Shown: positions 45,754-56,995, numbered from the stretch's first letter. The stretch: 64,000 bases of DNA from Nemophila menziesii (GCA_029959085.1 JARWIR010000008.1:1612001-1676000); one strand, 5' to 3'. Numbers and translations are program-made. Notes: generated by a model not told the origin, from the sequence alone.

Positions 45754-46089
45754 ATGACAAACAGAACAGATGCTTTGGATTACAAGAAGAAGTGTTGTAT
45801 CCTAGGGAAGAACAAGAATTTGCCTGGTTCTACAATTGAAAAGGCCATCAATCTTGAGGAGCCTATTGAAACACAAGAAGAAAAGGCACCTACACCACCA
45901 CAACACAAGAAATTAACAGCAAGGATGAGGGTATCATCAAATCCTAAAGACAAGATACAAATTCAAGTTCAAGGTTCTTCTTCTTCTCAAACTAATTCTG
46001 GTATTCCTCCATGGGCTCGCAATTTGCAACAAGAATTCGAACTTTTACGACTAGACAGGAGCACTTTGGAAGGAAATTACACAGATTAA
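45754..46089 (+). CDS. RE2 3' ORF, short form, 111 aa
   Basis: ATG 45754 follows a polypurine-like TTGAGTTTGGGGT by ten bases. The product is basic and Ser/Gln/Pro-rich (MTNRTDALDYKKK start; LEEPIETQEEKAPTPPQHKK; SSSSQTNSGIPPWARNLQQ) and stops at 46087. Another frame carries on weakly (TLEEVTLYMDIDNYSSPSEE). It is in the position of the RE1 3' ORF, but the large conserved domain of that ORF is missing, so it looks like a deleted version. No function can be assigned. Confidence 0.55.
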   Translation: MTNRTDALDYKKKCCILGKNKNLPGSTIEKAINLEEPIETQEEKAPTPPQHKKLTARMRVSSNPKDKIQIQVQGSSSSQTNSGIPPWARNLQQEFELLRLDRSTLEGNYTD

Positions 46090-47271
46090 GTCAACATTGG
46101 AAGAGGTAACTTTGTACATGGATATTGATAATTATTCTTCCCCTTCGGAGGAGGACACGATGGATCTTCATGGCCAGGTACCCCGTTCTAATTCTTCTTC
46201 TTAATTGATGGTAGGCACTAGTTAGGTAGTTTTTAGTTTAATTTTATTGCTTTATTGAGTCTTTTTCGAGTCGTGGGGACACGACTCACTTTTGAGTTTG
46301 GGGTGGGGTTCGTTGCCTCATCCCAATTTTTTGTGTTTTACATGCTTTCAATAAAATTAATCTTAGGGTTGCGTTGACTGTAGAGAATTTTAAATGCCCC
46401 CATCAAGCATGCTTTTTATGAATTAATATTAGAAAATAGTTGACTTTAGGAGTTAGTATGAAGCTGAACTTTAATTGCATGCAAATATGAGATAATTGAT
46501 AGGAAAAATTAATGAACAATGCAAAAGAAGTAAACTTGTACTTAAGGATAATAGGTGGTTTGTAGAACGTGAGATCTAAATGAGTAGAGAACCCACTTAA
46601 ATTGTGAACTAGAGACAAGTTGTGTAAATAGGAAGATGATAGAGGCAGTTCTTTGTTAGCCCTTTGAATCCTTTTTGGCCTTCTATCCCTGAATTAATTT
46701 TATCCTTCTTAGACAAATTTTCAGCCTTTAAGCCTTTCTTTTGTCGCCACATTATAATCCAATATCCCTTTAGATGATTAGGCATGACCATATGACCCGC
46801 ACTTGAATCACGATCCTGAGACTTCCTGTCTTGAGCTTGAGTTTGGGGTGGTGGGTCCACTATATGGGAATTTACATTGGGGTGGAATTTTTGGAGCTTA
46901 TAAATTGTGCTTTGTGCTATACATGATGATGATTCACAGGTTTATTATATTGTAACCCTTTGCCGGGGTAATAGTGAATGAAAAAGAAGCTTCGAGCTCA
47001 AGTTATGAATAGGCATAACTATGAAAAATAGCATGATATCTCAACATAAAAAAGAGAGTCATAGCTATACAAAAGAAAAAAATGAATGATTTGGAAAGAA
47101 AATATATTTGGACCGGCAAAGTGGAAATTTTTAGGTGAATCATCTTTAGTGCTTATTGGGTTAATTTGGGGACGCTAATTAAGCGCGTCAATTGGGTTGA
47201 GTGAGAACGTTATTCGAGTGTAAACTCAAGCTCTTGGACAGTTTTGTTGATGGTAAGTGAGGACAGTTTTC
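46090..47271 (+). other. RE2 3' non-coding region
   Basis: It shares several blocks with RE1 28897-30512: the hairpin at 46268-46287, TTGAGTTTGGGGT at 46292-46304 and 46837-46849, and TTGTAACCCTTTGCCGGGGT near 46951. The true polypurine tract, expected next to the LTR start, has been deleted. Confidence 0.75.
46268..46287 (+). other. RE2 conserved hairpin
   Basis: GAGTCGTGGGGACACGACTC: a perfect 8-bp stem closing a GGGA loop, followed four bases later by TTGAGTTTGGGGTGGGG. Conserved in RE1 at 29077-29096. Confidence 0.75.
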
Positions 47272-48847
47272 TCATGAAAGACCAATCCAAGGAGGAGAAG
47301 TGATAATAAATTCTTAGTGTATTTTAGAGTGTTAGGAAATGATTTTTACTCGAGTTTCTATTTTTAGAGTGCACTTTCCTATTTCGTTTTCTTGATTTAT
47401 TGATTTATTCTTTTTAAACATATGCGATTTAATTATTTATTTAATGTGAAGCTTTAAAAGATAAATGGTAATTACTTAGAGACCAAGTCAAGATAAAGAT
47501 GAAAGGAAAGAAGATTTACATGGAAATAAGAAGATTTAGGAAAGATTTATTCAAAGAAGGAAAAGATAAAGCTGCCTTGTGAATCTGAAATTCCAGCCAC
47601 GTTTTAAAGATTAATTATAACTCACGATTGGCTAGGAATCTGGACGAGTGGTCTGCACCAATAGAAAGCTCTTTCCAAGACAAGCAGTTTAATATATTGG
47701 AACTTCTCAAACGGATAAGTATTGAAAAAGATATGACCAAATCAAATCAGCAGCAAAATCTTACCTTTTCTAGAATTTAGGGCTACGAATTTAAGAGTCT
47801 TTAACTTGTCTTCCACTCCAAGCAAATTCGACCTAGGGTCCTCCAACACCTATAAATACACCCCTTAACCTCCTACTTTCAGACACTTCAGAGAATTACA
47901 CAAGAGGCTTAAGGTTTTCAAGTCAGAGCACGAAGGAGAGAAGAGGCTAGAAGCTGGAGGAATTATGTTCTTCCAACAATAGTCATTCAACCCTTTAGGT
48001 TATTTATTTCTTTCTTGTAATTGAACATGAATTCCTTCTCTTTTATGTTAGTCTTTAATTTGATCATGAACTAAATTTCTTTATACTTGGGGATCGCATT
48101 AAAGGGATGAACCTTAATTATTAATGAATCTATGTTTTGAATTTGGGATTGTTAGATTTAAATAGGATTGAGTTTTATATATTGGTTATTACTTTGTTTT
48201 TATTACTAATTCTTTTCCACACAACTAGAATTAGCTGTTAGTATTTGGGCTATTCACTTTAGTGGCGAAGTGATCATCCGACAGGGGGGTTTGAATACAG
48301 ATCTAGGTAATACCCGTGTAATGTCCGTTATTGACCGACAGGCTTAACTAGTTACATAGCCAAAGAGGTAAAATCATATCATCCGAAGAGGCATATTCGA
48401 CCATACAGGTGTTTATGATACTTTAGGATAGCTTCTAGGTCCACCCGACAGGGGGCTAGGAGATATTAGAGTCCCGACTAGTATTATAATTCCAATTCTA
48501 CCCTTAAACATAGCATAGATTATATTGATTAAGTGGATTTCTTTGCGAGACTCAAGTATCTCTCTTATCTGAAGTTAGTCGTTTATTTGCTTTATTTCCT
48601 TTCTGTTAATTTAATTTTAGTCTTTACTTTATTCTGCAATTTTATTTTACAAAAACCAAACAAAAATTCTTATCTTTTATTTTCTGTTTAGCAATTATTC
48701 TTACTACTTGATTAATATTTGGGTTTAACCTAATCCGTCCCTGAGAACGAACTTGATTATCATATATTACTTGGGACAACCGTACACTTGCGGTTAAGTG
48801 GTTCCTTTATTTTTGTACTTTATTTTATAACACCCTAGGACCCACCA
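47272..48847 (+). repeat. RE2 3' LTR, lacking its first 197 bp
   Basis: 1576 bp aligned with 37593-39170. The join at 47272 (TCATGAAAGACC) follows unrelated non-coding sequence, so a deletion removed the LTR start and the polypurine tract. It ends CCCACCA next to the target duplication. TATA box at 47851-47858. Confidence 0.93.
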
Positions 48848-48852
48848 ATGTC

Positions 48853-49720
48853 CCAAAATAGAAGGGACATGTTGGTGAGCACCTCGAGCGTGTCCTCGAC
48901 CATGACCACCACAATTAGAATATCCACCACCACGACCTCTGTAATTTGACGATGGAGCAGCGGGAGTCGAGGAAGAGTATAACGCAGTATGAGAAGCACC
49001 TAATGAATCACCAGAATCAGTCATAGACATATTTAAGTCTTCCGAAACCAATAAACTTCCAAGTGAATGGAAACTTAATGTTGAGGTATGCGCATTAGAG
49101 ATCCTTATACTTGATTTAAATTGATTGTACTCTTGAGGGAGTCCTTTAAGAGTATACATGATTATATCCTCTAAGGGAAGAGCAGTTGAAGCTGTCTCTA
49201 AACCATCGCAGATGTCTTGAATTTCAGCTAAGTAATCAGTCATTTTCCGATCACCTTTCTTCACGTTACAAAGCTTCATTTTGAGCTGGTGAATGTGAAT
49301 GCGACATTGAGAAATGAAGATCTCGCCAAGTTTTCGCTACACATCAACGGCGTGAGGAAGTTTAACTACCTGTGATAATACTAAAGGAATCATGGATGAG
49401 TGTAATGAGACTTTGAGCTGTTGATCCTTAATAATCCAAGTGGAATAAGTCGGATCAGTACGAGGAGGTTGAGCAGCAACACCAGTAACATGATGTAAAT
49501 ATCCATGAGCTTCAAGCACAAGTCGAAGAAGAAGTAAACCAGCAGGGATTGGAAGCACTGGTTGAGATGTGTGGTAAAGAAGAAGATGAAGAAGAGGAAG
49601 CCATAAAAGAGAAGAGGAAGCGGAAGAAAATGTAGGATCGAAAGCGAATATTAAAGCTTAAGACGCCATAATGGCGACGAGTTTTTTTAAGCTTTTTGAT
49701 TAAAATCTCCTTTCGACATC
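48853..49720 (-). pseudogene. Copia gag, duplication copy 2
   Basis: Same Gag as 32031-32998 with small differences: CNVKKGDRKMTDYLAEIQ, DIIMYTLKGLPQEYNQFKSS and GRGGGYSNCGGHGRGHARG. Part of the N-terminal region equivalent to 32815-32905 is deleted near 49519. Its zinc-knuckle end lies on the far side of RE2 at 37304-37395. Confidence 0.9.
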
Positions 49721-49728
49721 TGATACCA

Positions 49729-49950
49729 TATTAGAGAAGAGAGAGAGAGAGAGATAAAATTACTTTTGTATATATTTCTATTGATATATTTCTGATTACA
49801 ACAAATGGTATATATAGAACAAAAAGACATTCCAATTTCATGATTGGATCTGTTTACATTTTGTAACAACTACGTAATAGAGATATTCTCTTTTGATGAG
49901 TCACTTGTGTGACTCGTACTTCTTGAAGATCCCCTTTACCTTTTGCATCA
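49729..49950 (-). repeat. Copia LTR, duplication copy 2
   Basis: Equivalent to 33071-33365 but with a GA tract of only about 20 bp. The primer site TGGTATCAGA lies at 49719-49728 on the minus strand. Confidence 0.8.
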
Positions 49951-50985
49951 ATATAATGAAGTAGTAGTAATAGCAGGATAATACCCCTATTAAAAAATAA
50001 ACAAAAAGCATAATCTTTAGCAATACCCCAACATCTCAATTCATATAAACCATATGATTATACTCAAAAGATACCAATACATTCACTTGGGAACAAAAGT
50101 TTCATCTTGTAAGTTTTGAATTCCTTATACCAATTTCCAACACCATTTTCTCTTCAAGAAAATTTCTAAACAAAAATTAATAAGACAAAAAGTAAATTAT
50201 AATAAAAATTGATCAAATGTTTGTATTTAAAAGAATATAGTAAGTGAACGTTAATAACATTAACCTATTCATCTAGTAGAATCGGGTATTGTATATAAAA
50301 GTATCAAAAAGCAATAAATTTAGAAAACATACATCAACCCTTCTTAGTGAAATATTCACTCACGGATCACTTTAAATTAAAACACGATATTTGAGAATAT
50401 AATTGTTCCACATACATAAAAATACCTTGAGTAACTTGAAATAAAGTATGTTTAACCGATGGAAGGGACATCCAAAGCAATAGATACTAAAGTCTAAACC
50501 ATTATTGTTGTACAATATACACTGCTATAAGTCTTAGACATCATAATTACGAAAAAAAAACTATCCCAAAATCTACTAAATATTTTGAGTTATGCCGAAA
50601 ATTATACATGTAATTACCAAAGTGTATCTCTTTGTAGATAGATATAACTATGGTTACCACAAGGCGCGAGCTATTTCTTCATAAAGCTCATAGTAGCAAG
50701 AAAAGAGGTGACTTTTAGAAAGCGTCGAGTCTAAAGACAACCCATTCATAATAACAGAGAAACTCTTATGATCAATGAAAGGACGACTTCTTATGAGCAG
50801 ATCTTTCCTAGTCTCCTACAATAAGAGAAAAGTTCAGAACAATTAGTTAAATGATAAAGCAAAGAGTTACATGATATTACTGCAAAGTACAAAGTCAACC
50901 ATCCGTTTCTTTATGCCCCCAGTGAATATATCAGAGTTTTAGAGTTTTTGTTTTAGAACGTTTGTATTTAAAAGAATACAATAAG
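49951..50985. repeat. Unit-A-like segment in duplication copy 2
   Basis: Collinear with 33366-34440 and with 3960-5500. It ends at a deletion join near 50985, where DNA equivalent to 34850 on follows. Confidence 0.75.
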
Positions 50986-52689
50986 ATATTATTTTTAGCT
51001 ACTAACGATGCATAGGTTGTCATAGACAAACTACTTAAATTTGAATACCCATTGGGATCAGAGATACATTTAGAAGCTCTTTGGATAAATTCATCGAACA
51101 TAAGGTGAATGTTTTTTTCGAGATCCAATAACTTTAAAGACTCTATTTTGCTCGTTTCTTTGATAAAACGCCATATTATTCTACATAACTTCCGAGATTC
51201 TTCTTTATATAAAGCTTCACTTGAAAACTTTCACTCATCTTTATACTGCTCAACTTCATTTGACATCTCCTTCATACACCAAATCATCCTTCTTCTTACA
51301 AACCTTCGCCTTCCTCCTCACCAACACTCGGCTCACTCAACATGATATTTTTCTTTCATACTGCCTGAAGCCTCTGATTCCCTCTCCGCCAAAATCGGAT
51401 CATCCACAAAATCATTGTTGGATCCTCCTCTTTGAACTTCTATTTTCAAAGATATACGCTTAAAGTCCTTGCTAGTGAAGGTGAAGTTAGGTGTGGTTAG
51501 GTGTTTTATGAAATGTTTGTGAGTGGTTTGTGAGTGTTTGTGAGAAGACTATGATATATGTTTAGAAAAAGAAAAGGAAAAAGTGAATTGTGTGTGAATG
51601 GTTATTTATTATCATTTAGTCCATAATCTATTTATTGTACTGTTAAATTAGTATTTATTATAATAACTCATCAAACTAAAGATGAAAAAAAGGAAATTAC
51701 CCGCCAGAAAGAATTCTACATGCACACATATATTGTCTTGGCCCACATGTCTTCAAATGTGCTTTGAGATCCGATAGTACTGTAGCATATAGATCTTGGG
51801 AATCTTTAACACATCCATTTTTCCCATATTTTCTACATACGCCAAAAATACAAAACATAAAAAACCAGTAAGAAACATAAAAAAGATATTCATTCATAGA
51901 AAAAACCATTCATATATGTTCAACAGATGCAAAAATACAAAACGTAGAAAAAACTATTCGGCCTTAAGGAAATGGATTTTTGGAAAACTCTATTCATTTG
52001 GTTAAGAGTTCATAGTGATTACACCTTAGGAACGAAAATCATTTTGTATAGTAGTAGATCATCCATGAATGCCCTCGCTCCGGCGAGAACAAGGGTACTA
52101 GATAAAATAAAAATAAATTCTTTATTGCTTCCGAGATTTTATAGAAATCAAGTTTTAATTCCCTAAATATTTCCAAATTTTAATGATTTTTTTTTTAATT
52201 CTGTTTGTCTCCAATAATTTTCGGTTTTAGCCTCATTTTTTTGTGTGTTGTACATCTTAAGAATCATTACAAAATCTTCATCTATGTGCCATTCAATTCA
52301 GTTGTTTCCTACATTTTGTTGAGCCTTCTAAGCTTCAAATAATTCCTTGAATCTTGTGCAATTATAAATGATGTCTCCTTATTCAATATACTTCTGATTC
52401 TTGGCTCTTGTTTCTTGTAAATATGAAAGAAATGAAACATAGAAAAGAATCTTCGCATTCCTTATTATAACTTTGAGCAAAACATTATTTTAAAGATACT
52501 CCATTCTTTTGGCAAGGAATGACACGACTAAAAGATGAAATTGTTATAACTTGGTAAACAATTTCAAAAAAAGCAATTTAGTATTTCATATTTTTCTAGT
52601 TTAGTATTCATATATATATCTTGGTATATTATTTTCATTACTAATATTTATATTCTATTATTCAAAACATGTTTGTAATTCTAGAATGA
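50986..52689. other. Duplicated low-copy DNA, no gene recognised
   Basis: Matches 34850-37009 minus the hAT insertion. The site near 51722-51735 is the empty site for that insertion. The unidentified minus-strand coding-like stretch (51000-51128) is described under 34601-35591. Confidence 0.5.
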
Positions 52690-53120
52690 CATCTCTTTTG
52701 GTTTTGAACATGAAGTCTTTATTCAATTTGTCTAAACTAGAACTATGGTATTTCAACTTTAAATGTTGGTTTTAAAAACTTTTTATCTTTTGGAGGTTCA
52801 TTATTTTTTATGATCCTTATGTTTCGGAATTGACCACTTAGGACGTTTTAAACATGTGGTTTAATACATGTCTTTAGAAATTCAAATAAGATAACAGGTT
52901 TTTTAGGCGTATTCTCTTGAATCATATGTGATATTTGTTGTTTGATTTATTTGTTAATGTTAAATTTTCTAATCCAATTAGATAACAAGAAATATGGGAT
53001 AGAAATTGCAAGTAAGAAAAAATATGTGGTAGTAACTAACTCAAGTTCACCATTTGTGAACGAAATCGAGCATGGACCAAGTGCACATGTACTAGAACTT
53101 ATATGCTGAGATAATGTTTG
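52690..53120 (+). pseudogene. Second copia gag remnant, contiguous copy
   Basis: Same remnant as 37010-37303, but it continues past the duplication end: FVNVKFSNPI, then LDNKKYGIEIASKKKYVV in another frame near 52975-53035. This is the 'W..L..KY......KKYVV' block of copia Gag. There are many stops and shifts. The continuity across 52978 shows that this is the ancestral arrangement. Confidence 0.65.
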
Positions 53121-53671
53121 GAGATATGAAAATGTGTGAGGTCATACAAGTTAAGGTGTTCTTTAAATTTTACACTTACGTGGAGTTATTATTGAAACCA
53201 TATTAAGAACAAAGAGAAGAGCATTCACATTTAGGAGATAATAATCCATATGGGTAACAAACCAATAGACGGCCTTAAAGAATAAGTTAGATGTTTCCCA
53301 TTTTTCTATTTCAAAAGGTAACTGTTGAGTCTTTCGGTCATGTAAGAGAGACATATTTAATGACAAATGTAAGTCTATCAAACAAAATATTCTAAGAAGA
53401 ACAAGTAAAGAGGCAAAAACAACCAAATGATCACAAAATAAACTGACATGTAAATTCAGACTAACTAGTAAGATTTAAAAGGATAAAGGTTTATGCTAAT
53501 ATAGTGGGAAGATGGGAACACATTTTACAAGTCTGATCAGAGGAAAAATAAAAATCCAAGGTTGTACAGATTGCAAATCTGACTAAAGTGAAGGAGGTAA
53601 TTATTGTGGTAATTGTTGACGGCATCCTAGTAGAGCAAACATCAAATGAATTCTCAAAACCAGATTCTTGA
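53121..53671. other. No recognised gene
   Basis: AT-rich DNA with short open frames (for example minus strand 53491-53676) that show no known motif. It lies between the copia gag remnant and the resumption of unit A similarity. Confidence 0.45.
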
Positions 53672-54040
53672 GGCACTTCAAAATCTTATTTCGTAGAGGA
53701 TTTAATGTTAAACTCCTTGAAATTAATAGTACCCAATTTATTTATGAGATCACTCCAAGAAATTAAGAAATTGCTTTAAGAATACAATTACATTGTCTAG
53801 GAAAAAATGTAAGAGAAACTACGCATACTCGCTTTAAAGGGTTCAAGACACAACTAGTTTCACTTTAGCCTAATCTTTTGGCAATGTAAATATAGTTCAA
53901 TATCTATTTGTTATGGTTTATACACGTTATAATATAATGTTAAGATGTACCTAATGAAAATGTGATGATATAGAGTAGTACATAGGGAACAACCAAGTAT
54001 GTTCTTGGATGACAAGGTTTAAAACGAATATAACACATAC

Positions 54041-54046
<6 letters not shown>

Positions 54047-54105
<59 letters not shown>
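54047..54105. repeat. (TA)n microsatellite
   Basis: Interrupted TA repeat, in the same place as the tract at 6134-6176. Confidence 0.9.
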
Positions 54106-54279
54106 GGGAATGCATGTCCATTGTATTCAAACAACAGATTTGACTAGTGTTTGGGTTTGTTTGTTAAATCATACGATTAGGAAAAGAAAGACATAGTTCA
54201 CATGTCAAACCTCCACTTAAGGATAAGGATACTGGATAAAAAAATATAAAAAGATATAAACTATAAATCTTAAATAATA

Positions 54280-54439
54280 CTTCCTACGTCCAAAACATAA
54301 TGCCCACTTACTGAAAATGGTGTTCCAAAATTATATTTCACTTAAAATATTAAAACACCTTTTTTCAATTTTTTACAATATTACCCTTATTAATATCATT
54401 GAAAATTTAAGTGGACATTACTTGTTGGGATGAAAGGAG
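54280..54439. mobile_element. Stowaway-like MITE, 160 bp (relative of 6347-6506)
   Basis: The ends CTTCCTACGTCC and, reversed, CTCCTTTCATCCC are flanked by TA (54278-54279 and 54440-54441). It has the same length and site as in unit A, so the insertion is shared by descent. Confidence 0.75.
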
Positions 54440-54600
54440 TAGTGAAATAGTCATTTAAAGATTGAATTCCATTTTTAGGCCATTACCTATGGCATAAAAA
54501 CATTTAGGCCAAACGTTTAAAAAGTCACATTTTTAGGTCAAATGTATTCACAACGTCCATTTTAGGCCATTTCACTAATTTCGTGATATATTTCATTGAT
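54371..54600. repeat. Direct repeat, left copy (partner at 55018-55262)
   Basis: About 230 bp containing the right half of the Stowaway MITE, a short flank, the target-site word TCATTTAAA and the left end of the Mutator-like element. It recurs at 55018-55262 with modest divergence. The demethylase fragment lies between the copies. Confidence 0.85.
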
Positions 54601-55480
54601 TTTTAGGGTAAATAAGACTCTTCTGCTTTGTGTAAAAGATCAGACACCAAATCCATACCTTATAAAGATTTCAACACTAATTTTCCTTGACCACAACCAC
54701 CTAAATCCTTGGGTGGGCAAGGAATACTACCGTCTTCATTTGATTTCCATCTAGATGATGAATTAACACAACTTACTTTTCCAACAGACTTCTTATTACA
54801 ATCACCTGAGCTGCTGCTTTTAATTTCTTCGGGTGCACCACCATGTAGGTATTCAGACCCACGATTGATATATGGCAAAAATAACTTCTTTCTGGTTTCC
54901 TTGGAGCATACCCTTTCTAAGCTCACCACAACACGTGAGACAAAGGTCATATGATTCACAATTGGTGTAACTTTCGGTGAAAATCAGCTATCGATGTCTC
55001 GCAATTGTCACTGCATACCTTTTTACAATATTACGTTTATTAATATCTTTGAAAAGTTATGTAAAACATTATTTGTTGGGATGAAAGGAGTAGTCAAATA
55101 GTCATTTAAAGATTGAATTCCATTTTTAGGCCATTACTTATGGCATAAAAACATTTTTAGGCCAAACGTTTAAAAAGTCACATTTTTAGGCCAAATGTAT
55201 TCACAACGTCCATTTTTAGGCCATATTACTAATTTCGTGATATATTTCATTGATTATAAGGCATTTTAAATAAACTATATGTTTATTTGACCGCATCACA
55301 GATTAGGAACTCTTTCTAAAGTGTTCAAATTATCCTTAAAGTCTATGAGATATCTCATAAAATAAGTGAAATTGCCTAAAAATTGGTGTTTTGAATATGT
55401 GGCCTAAAATGTGACTTTTAAAACTTTTGGCCTCAAATACTTTTAAGCCATAGGTAATGGCCTAAAAATAGGATTTATAC
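54460..55480. mobile_element. Mutator-like (MULE) element with duplicated left end
   Basis: Inverted ends of about 85 bp share CCATTTTTAGGCCATTACCTA (left) and CCTATTTTTAGGCCATTACC (right, reversed), starting with G and ending with C. Nine-base flanks TCATTTAAA (54451-54459) and TAATTTAAA (55481-55489) differ at one base. The empty site in unit A near 6516 reads TAATTTAAA. Nine-base duplications are typical of Mutator-like elements. Because the left end and outside flank recur at 55102-55110, the core element may be just 55111-55480 (370 bp). There is no transposase. Confidence 0.75.
54601..55017 (-). pseudogene. KDM3/JMJ25-like histone demethylase gene fragment
   Basis: The minus strand carries the zinc-binding region of plant JMJ25/IBM1-type (KDM3) demethylases: CDNCETSIADFHR near 55000, SYDLCLTCCGELRKG near 54940, then after a frame shift YINRGSEYLHGG, WKSNEDGSIPCPPKDLGGCG near 54720, and LHKAEESYLP near 54620. 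In the full protein this lies ahead of the JmjC domain that removes methyl groups from histone H3 lysine 9. No JmjC residues, promoter or other exons are present. A stop after LVLKSL and frame shifts make it a pseudogene. The fragment reads through exon sequence with no obvious intron. Confidence 0.85.
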
Positions 55481-56995
55481 TAATTTAAATAAATTAGTTT
55501 AAAAATTGTTTGTCTTGAAAAGTTGACAATGTGTACTCCTCATTCAAACCATAGAATGATAGAGTATACTTTTGTACTTTTGTAATCACAAGGGATGAGG
55601 TTGTCATTTAAGACAAATAAAGTGAAGATAAATTTTACTAAAATTCTAATCAACTTTGTTACTTACCATAAAATTTGTCACCAACATATATTGTTATATT
55701 TTGAAATATAATGATCATCGATCTTTTCATCTTTTCCCGATTGGATCTACATCTGGATACATGAATCTGTTTTAGAAGATGATATAAATCAATTATTCAT
55801 AATTTATTTGTTTTGATGAAAATAACTTGACATCTAAACTACATACAGATATAGATTCCTTTGCATTTTTGTGCAAGTTATTTGGTACCTAAGTAACATG
55901 GATCCAAAAAATTTGTTTTGGTATCTTATATGTATTTAAATTTAGATATAAGGGTTTGTCAATGTATGTATCATGTACTTTTGTACAAAAATTATATTTA
56001 CATTTTAATAAATATATGATAAAAATAGCGGTTTATATATTTGAGTAAAAATATTAAATTGAGGCTAATGGCTTTATTGGTTACTCTGATTTGAAGATAG
56101 GTTACACCAATAGTCTTTTGAAGATCCAAAAATTTAGATATATCATTTTAATCTCTATTTTTCTAAATTATTTAGAGAAGAAAATAAAGGTTCACCAGAT
56201 CTAAAAAAGAAAATATATAATTAAAAAAAAAGAAACAAAAAGAGTTTATTTTCTAAATCTACTAAAATTCATATGCCTAATTAAAAATAAATATAAAAAT
56301 ATCACACATTTGATGGTTTCCAAATATATTTAGTGTTGAAACCAAACACTTAAATATAAACTTTTCAACGAAATCACTTTATATATATGCTCAATATTAC
56401 GTTAATTAAAGATTCAGTTGATCGATTAATAAGAAAACATAGAAAAATTTGATTATATATACTTTCCACAAAAAAATTGACAAAAATTATACATTTATGT
56501 ACCAAGAGAGATGGGGAAACCTTGAAAATAAGATCTGGTCAATATACTTTGAGTTCCAGATGATGTTGAGAGCGTTGATCGAGAAAGACGTTTGAAGAAA
56601 TTGAAGAAGAGATGGACGAAGTTGAAGGATATGATGGAGAAAGGGAACTTTGATGTGGAGAGTGTGAGAGAGAGGGATTTCTTGGTATAAATTAGCTCTT
56701 TTGAGTTTATAAATAATATTTATTGTTGTTCAATCTCCATAATAATTTTATTTAACAACCGACCTCGATATTTTAAAATATTTATGATTTTGATATTTTA
56801 TTTTTAATCTTATTTTAATAACTTTTCATATTACTGTTTTGTATATTTTTATTATATTTAAACAAAAGAGGATCAATAAGGATCATAAATTTATCTAGAA
56901 ATGAAATATGATCATCTTTCGGGCTTATCTAGCTATTAGTGAATATGTTAATTTTTTCAAAAGGTATGAATTTTATTAAATTTCCCCAAAGCATT

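Larger units (their letters stand above)
37396..48847 (+). mobile_element. RE2: near-complete Athila-like Ty3/gypsy element
   Basis: 11452 bp, bounded by TG...CA termini and a perfect 5-bp target duplication ATGTC (37391-37395 and 48848-48852). The undisturbed target is visible in duplication copy 1 near 32141. Structure: 5' LTR (1775 bp), primer site, gag-pol (39317-44820), post-pol hairpin, GC-rich block, short 3' ORF, non-coding region, and a 3' LTR lacking its first 197 bp. The LTRs differ by only about 1-2% by eye, so it is young. Three stop codons, one frameshift and the loss of the 3' LTR start and polypurine tract make this copy inactive. Confidence 0.95.
37304..52978. repeat. Tandem segmental duplication, copy 2 (contains RE2)
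   Basis: It corresponds to 32048-37303. It is interrupted by RE2 plus its 5-bp duplication (37391-48852). Copia gag is read from 37304 to 37395 and resumes at 48848. The order of copia gag, copia LTR (49729-49950), unit-A-like DNA and flank is as in copy 1. Confidence 0.9.
53672..56995. repeat. Unit-A-like segment, right part (matches 5845-8130)
   Basis: Collinear with 5845-8130, with the extra Mutator-like and demethylase insert at 54440-55480. The TATA-like and CT-rich stretch seen in unit A is also present, near 56640-56720 read in reverse. Similarity ends at CCAAAGCATTT (about 56995), where RE3 LTR sequence begins. Confidence 0.75.

Noticed and set aside
45754..46089. RE2 3' ORF as a viral envelope gene
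   Set aside because: There is no signal peptide, membrane segment or envelope motif. It is short and basic and is better described as a deleted form of the Athila 3' ORF.
53940..54134. Open frame rich in Tyr-Ile repeats
   Set aside because: It is the translation of the (TA)n tract at 54047-54105.
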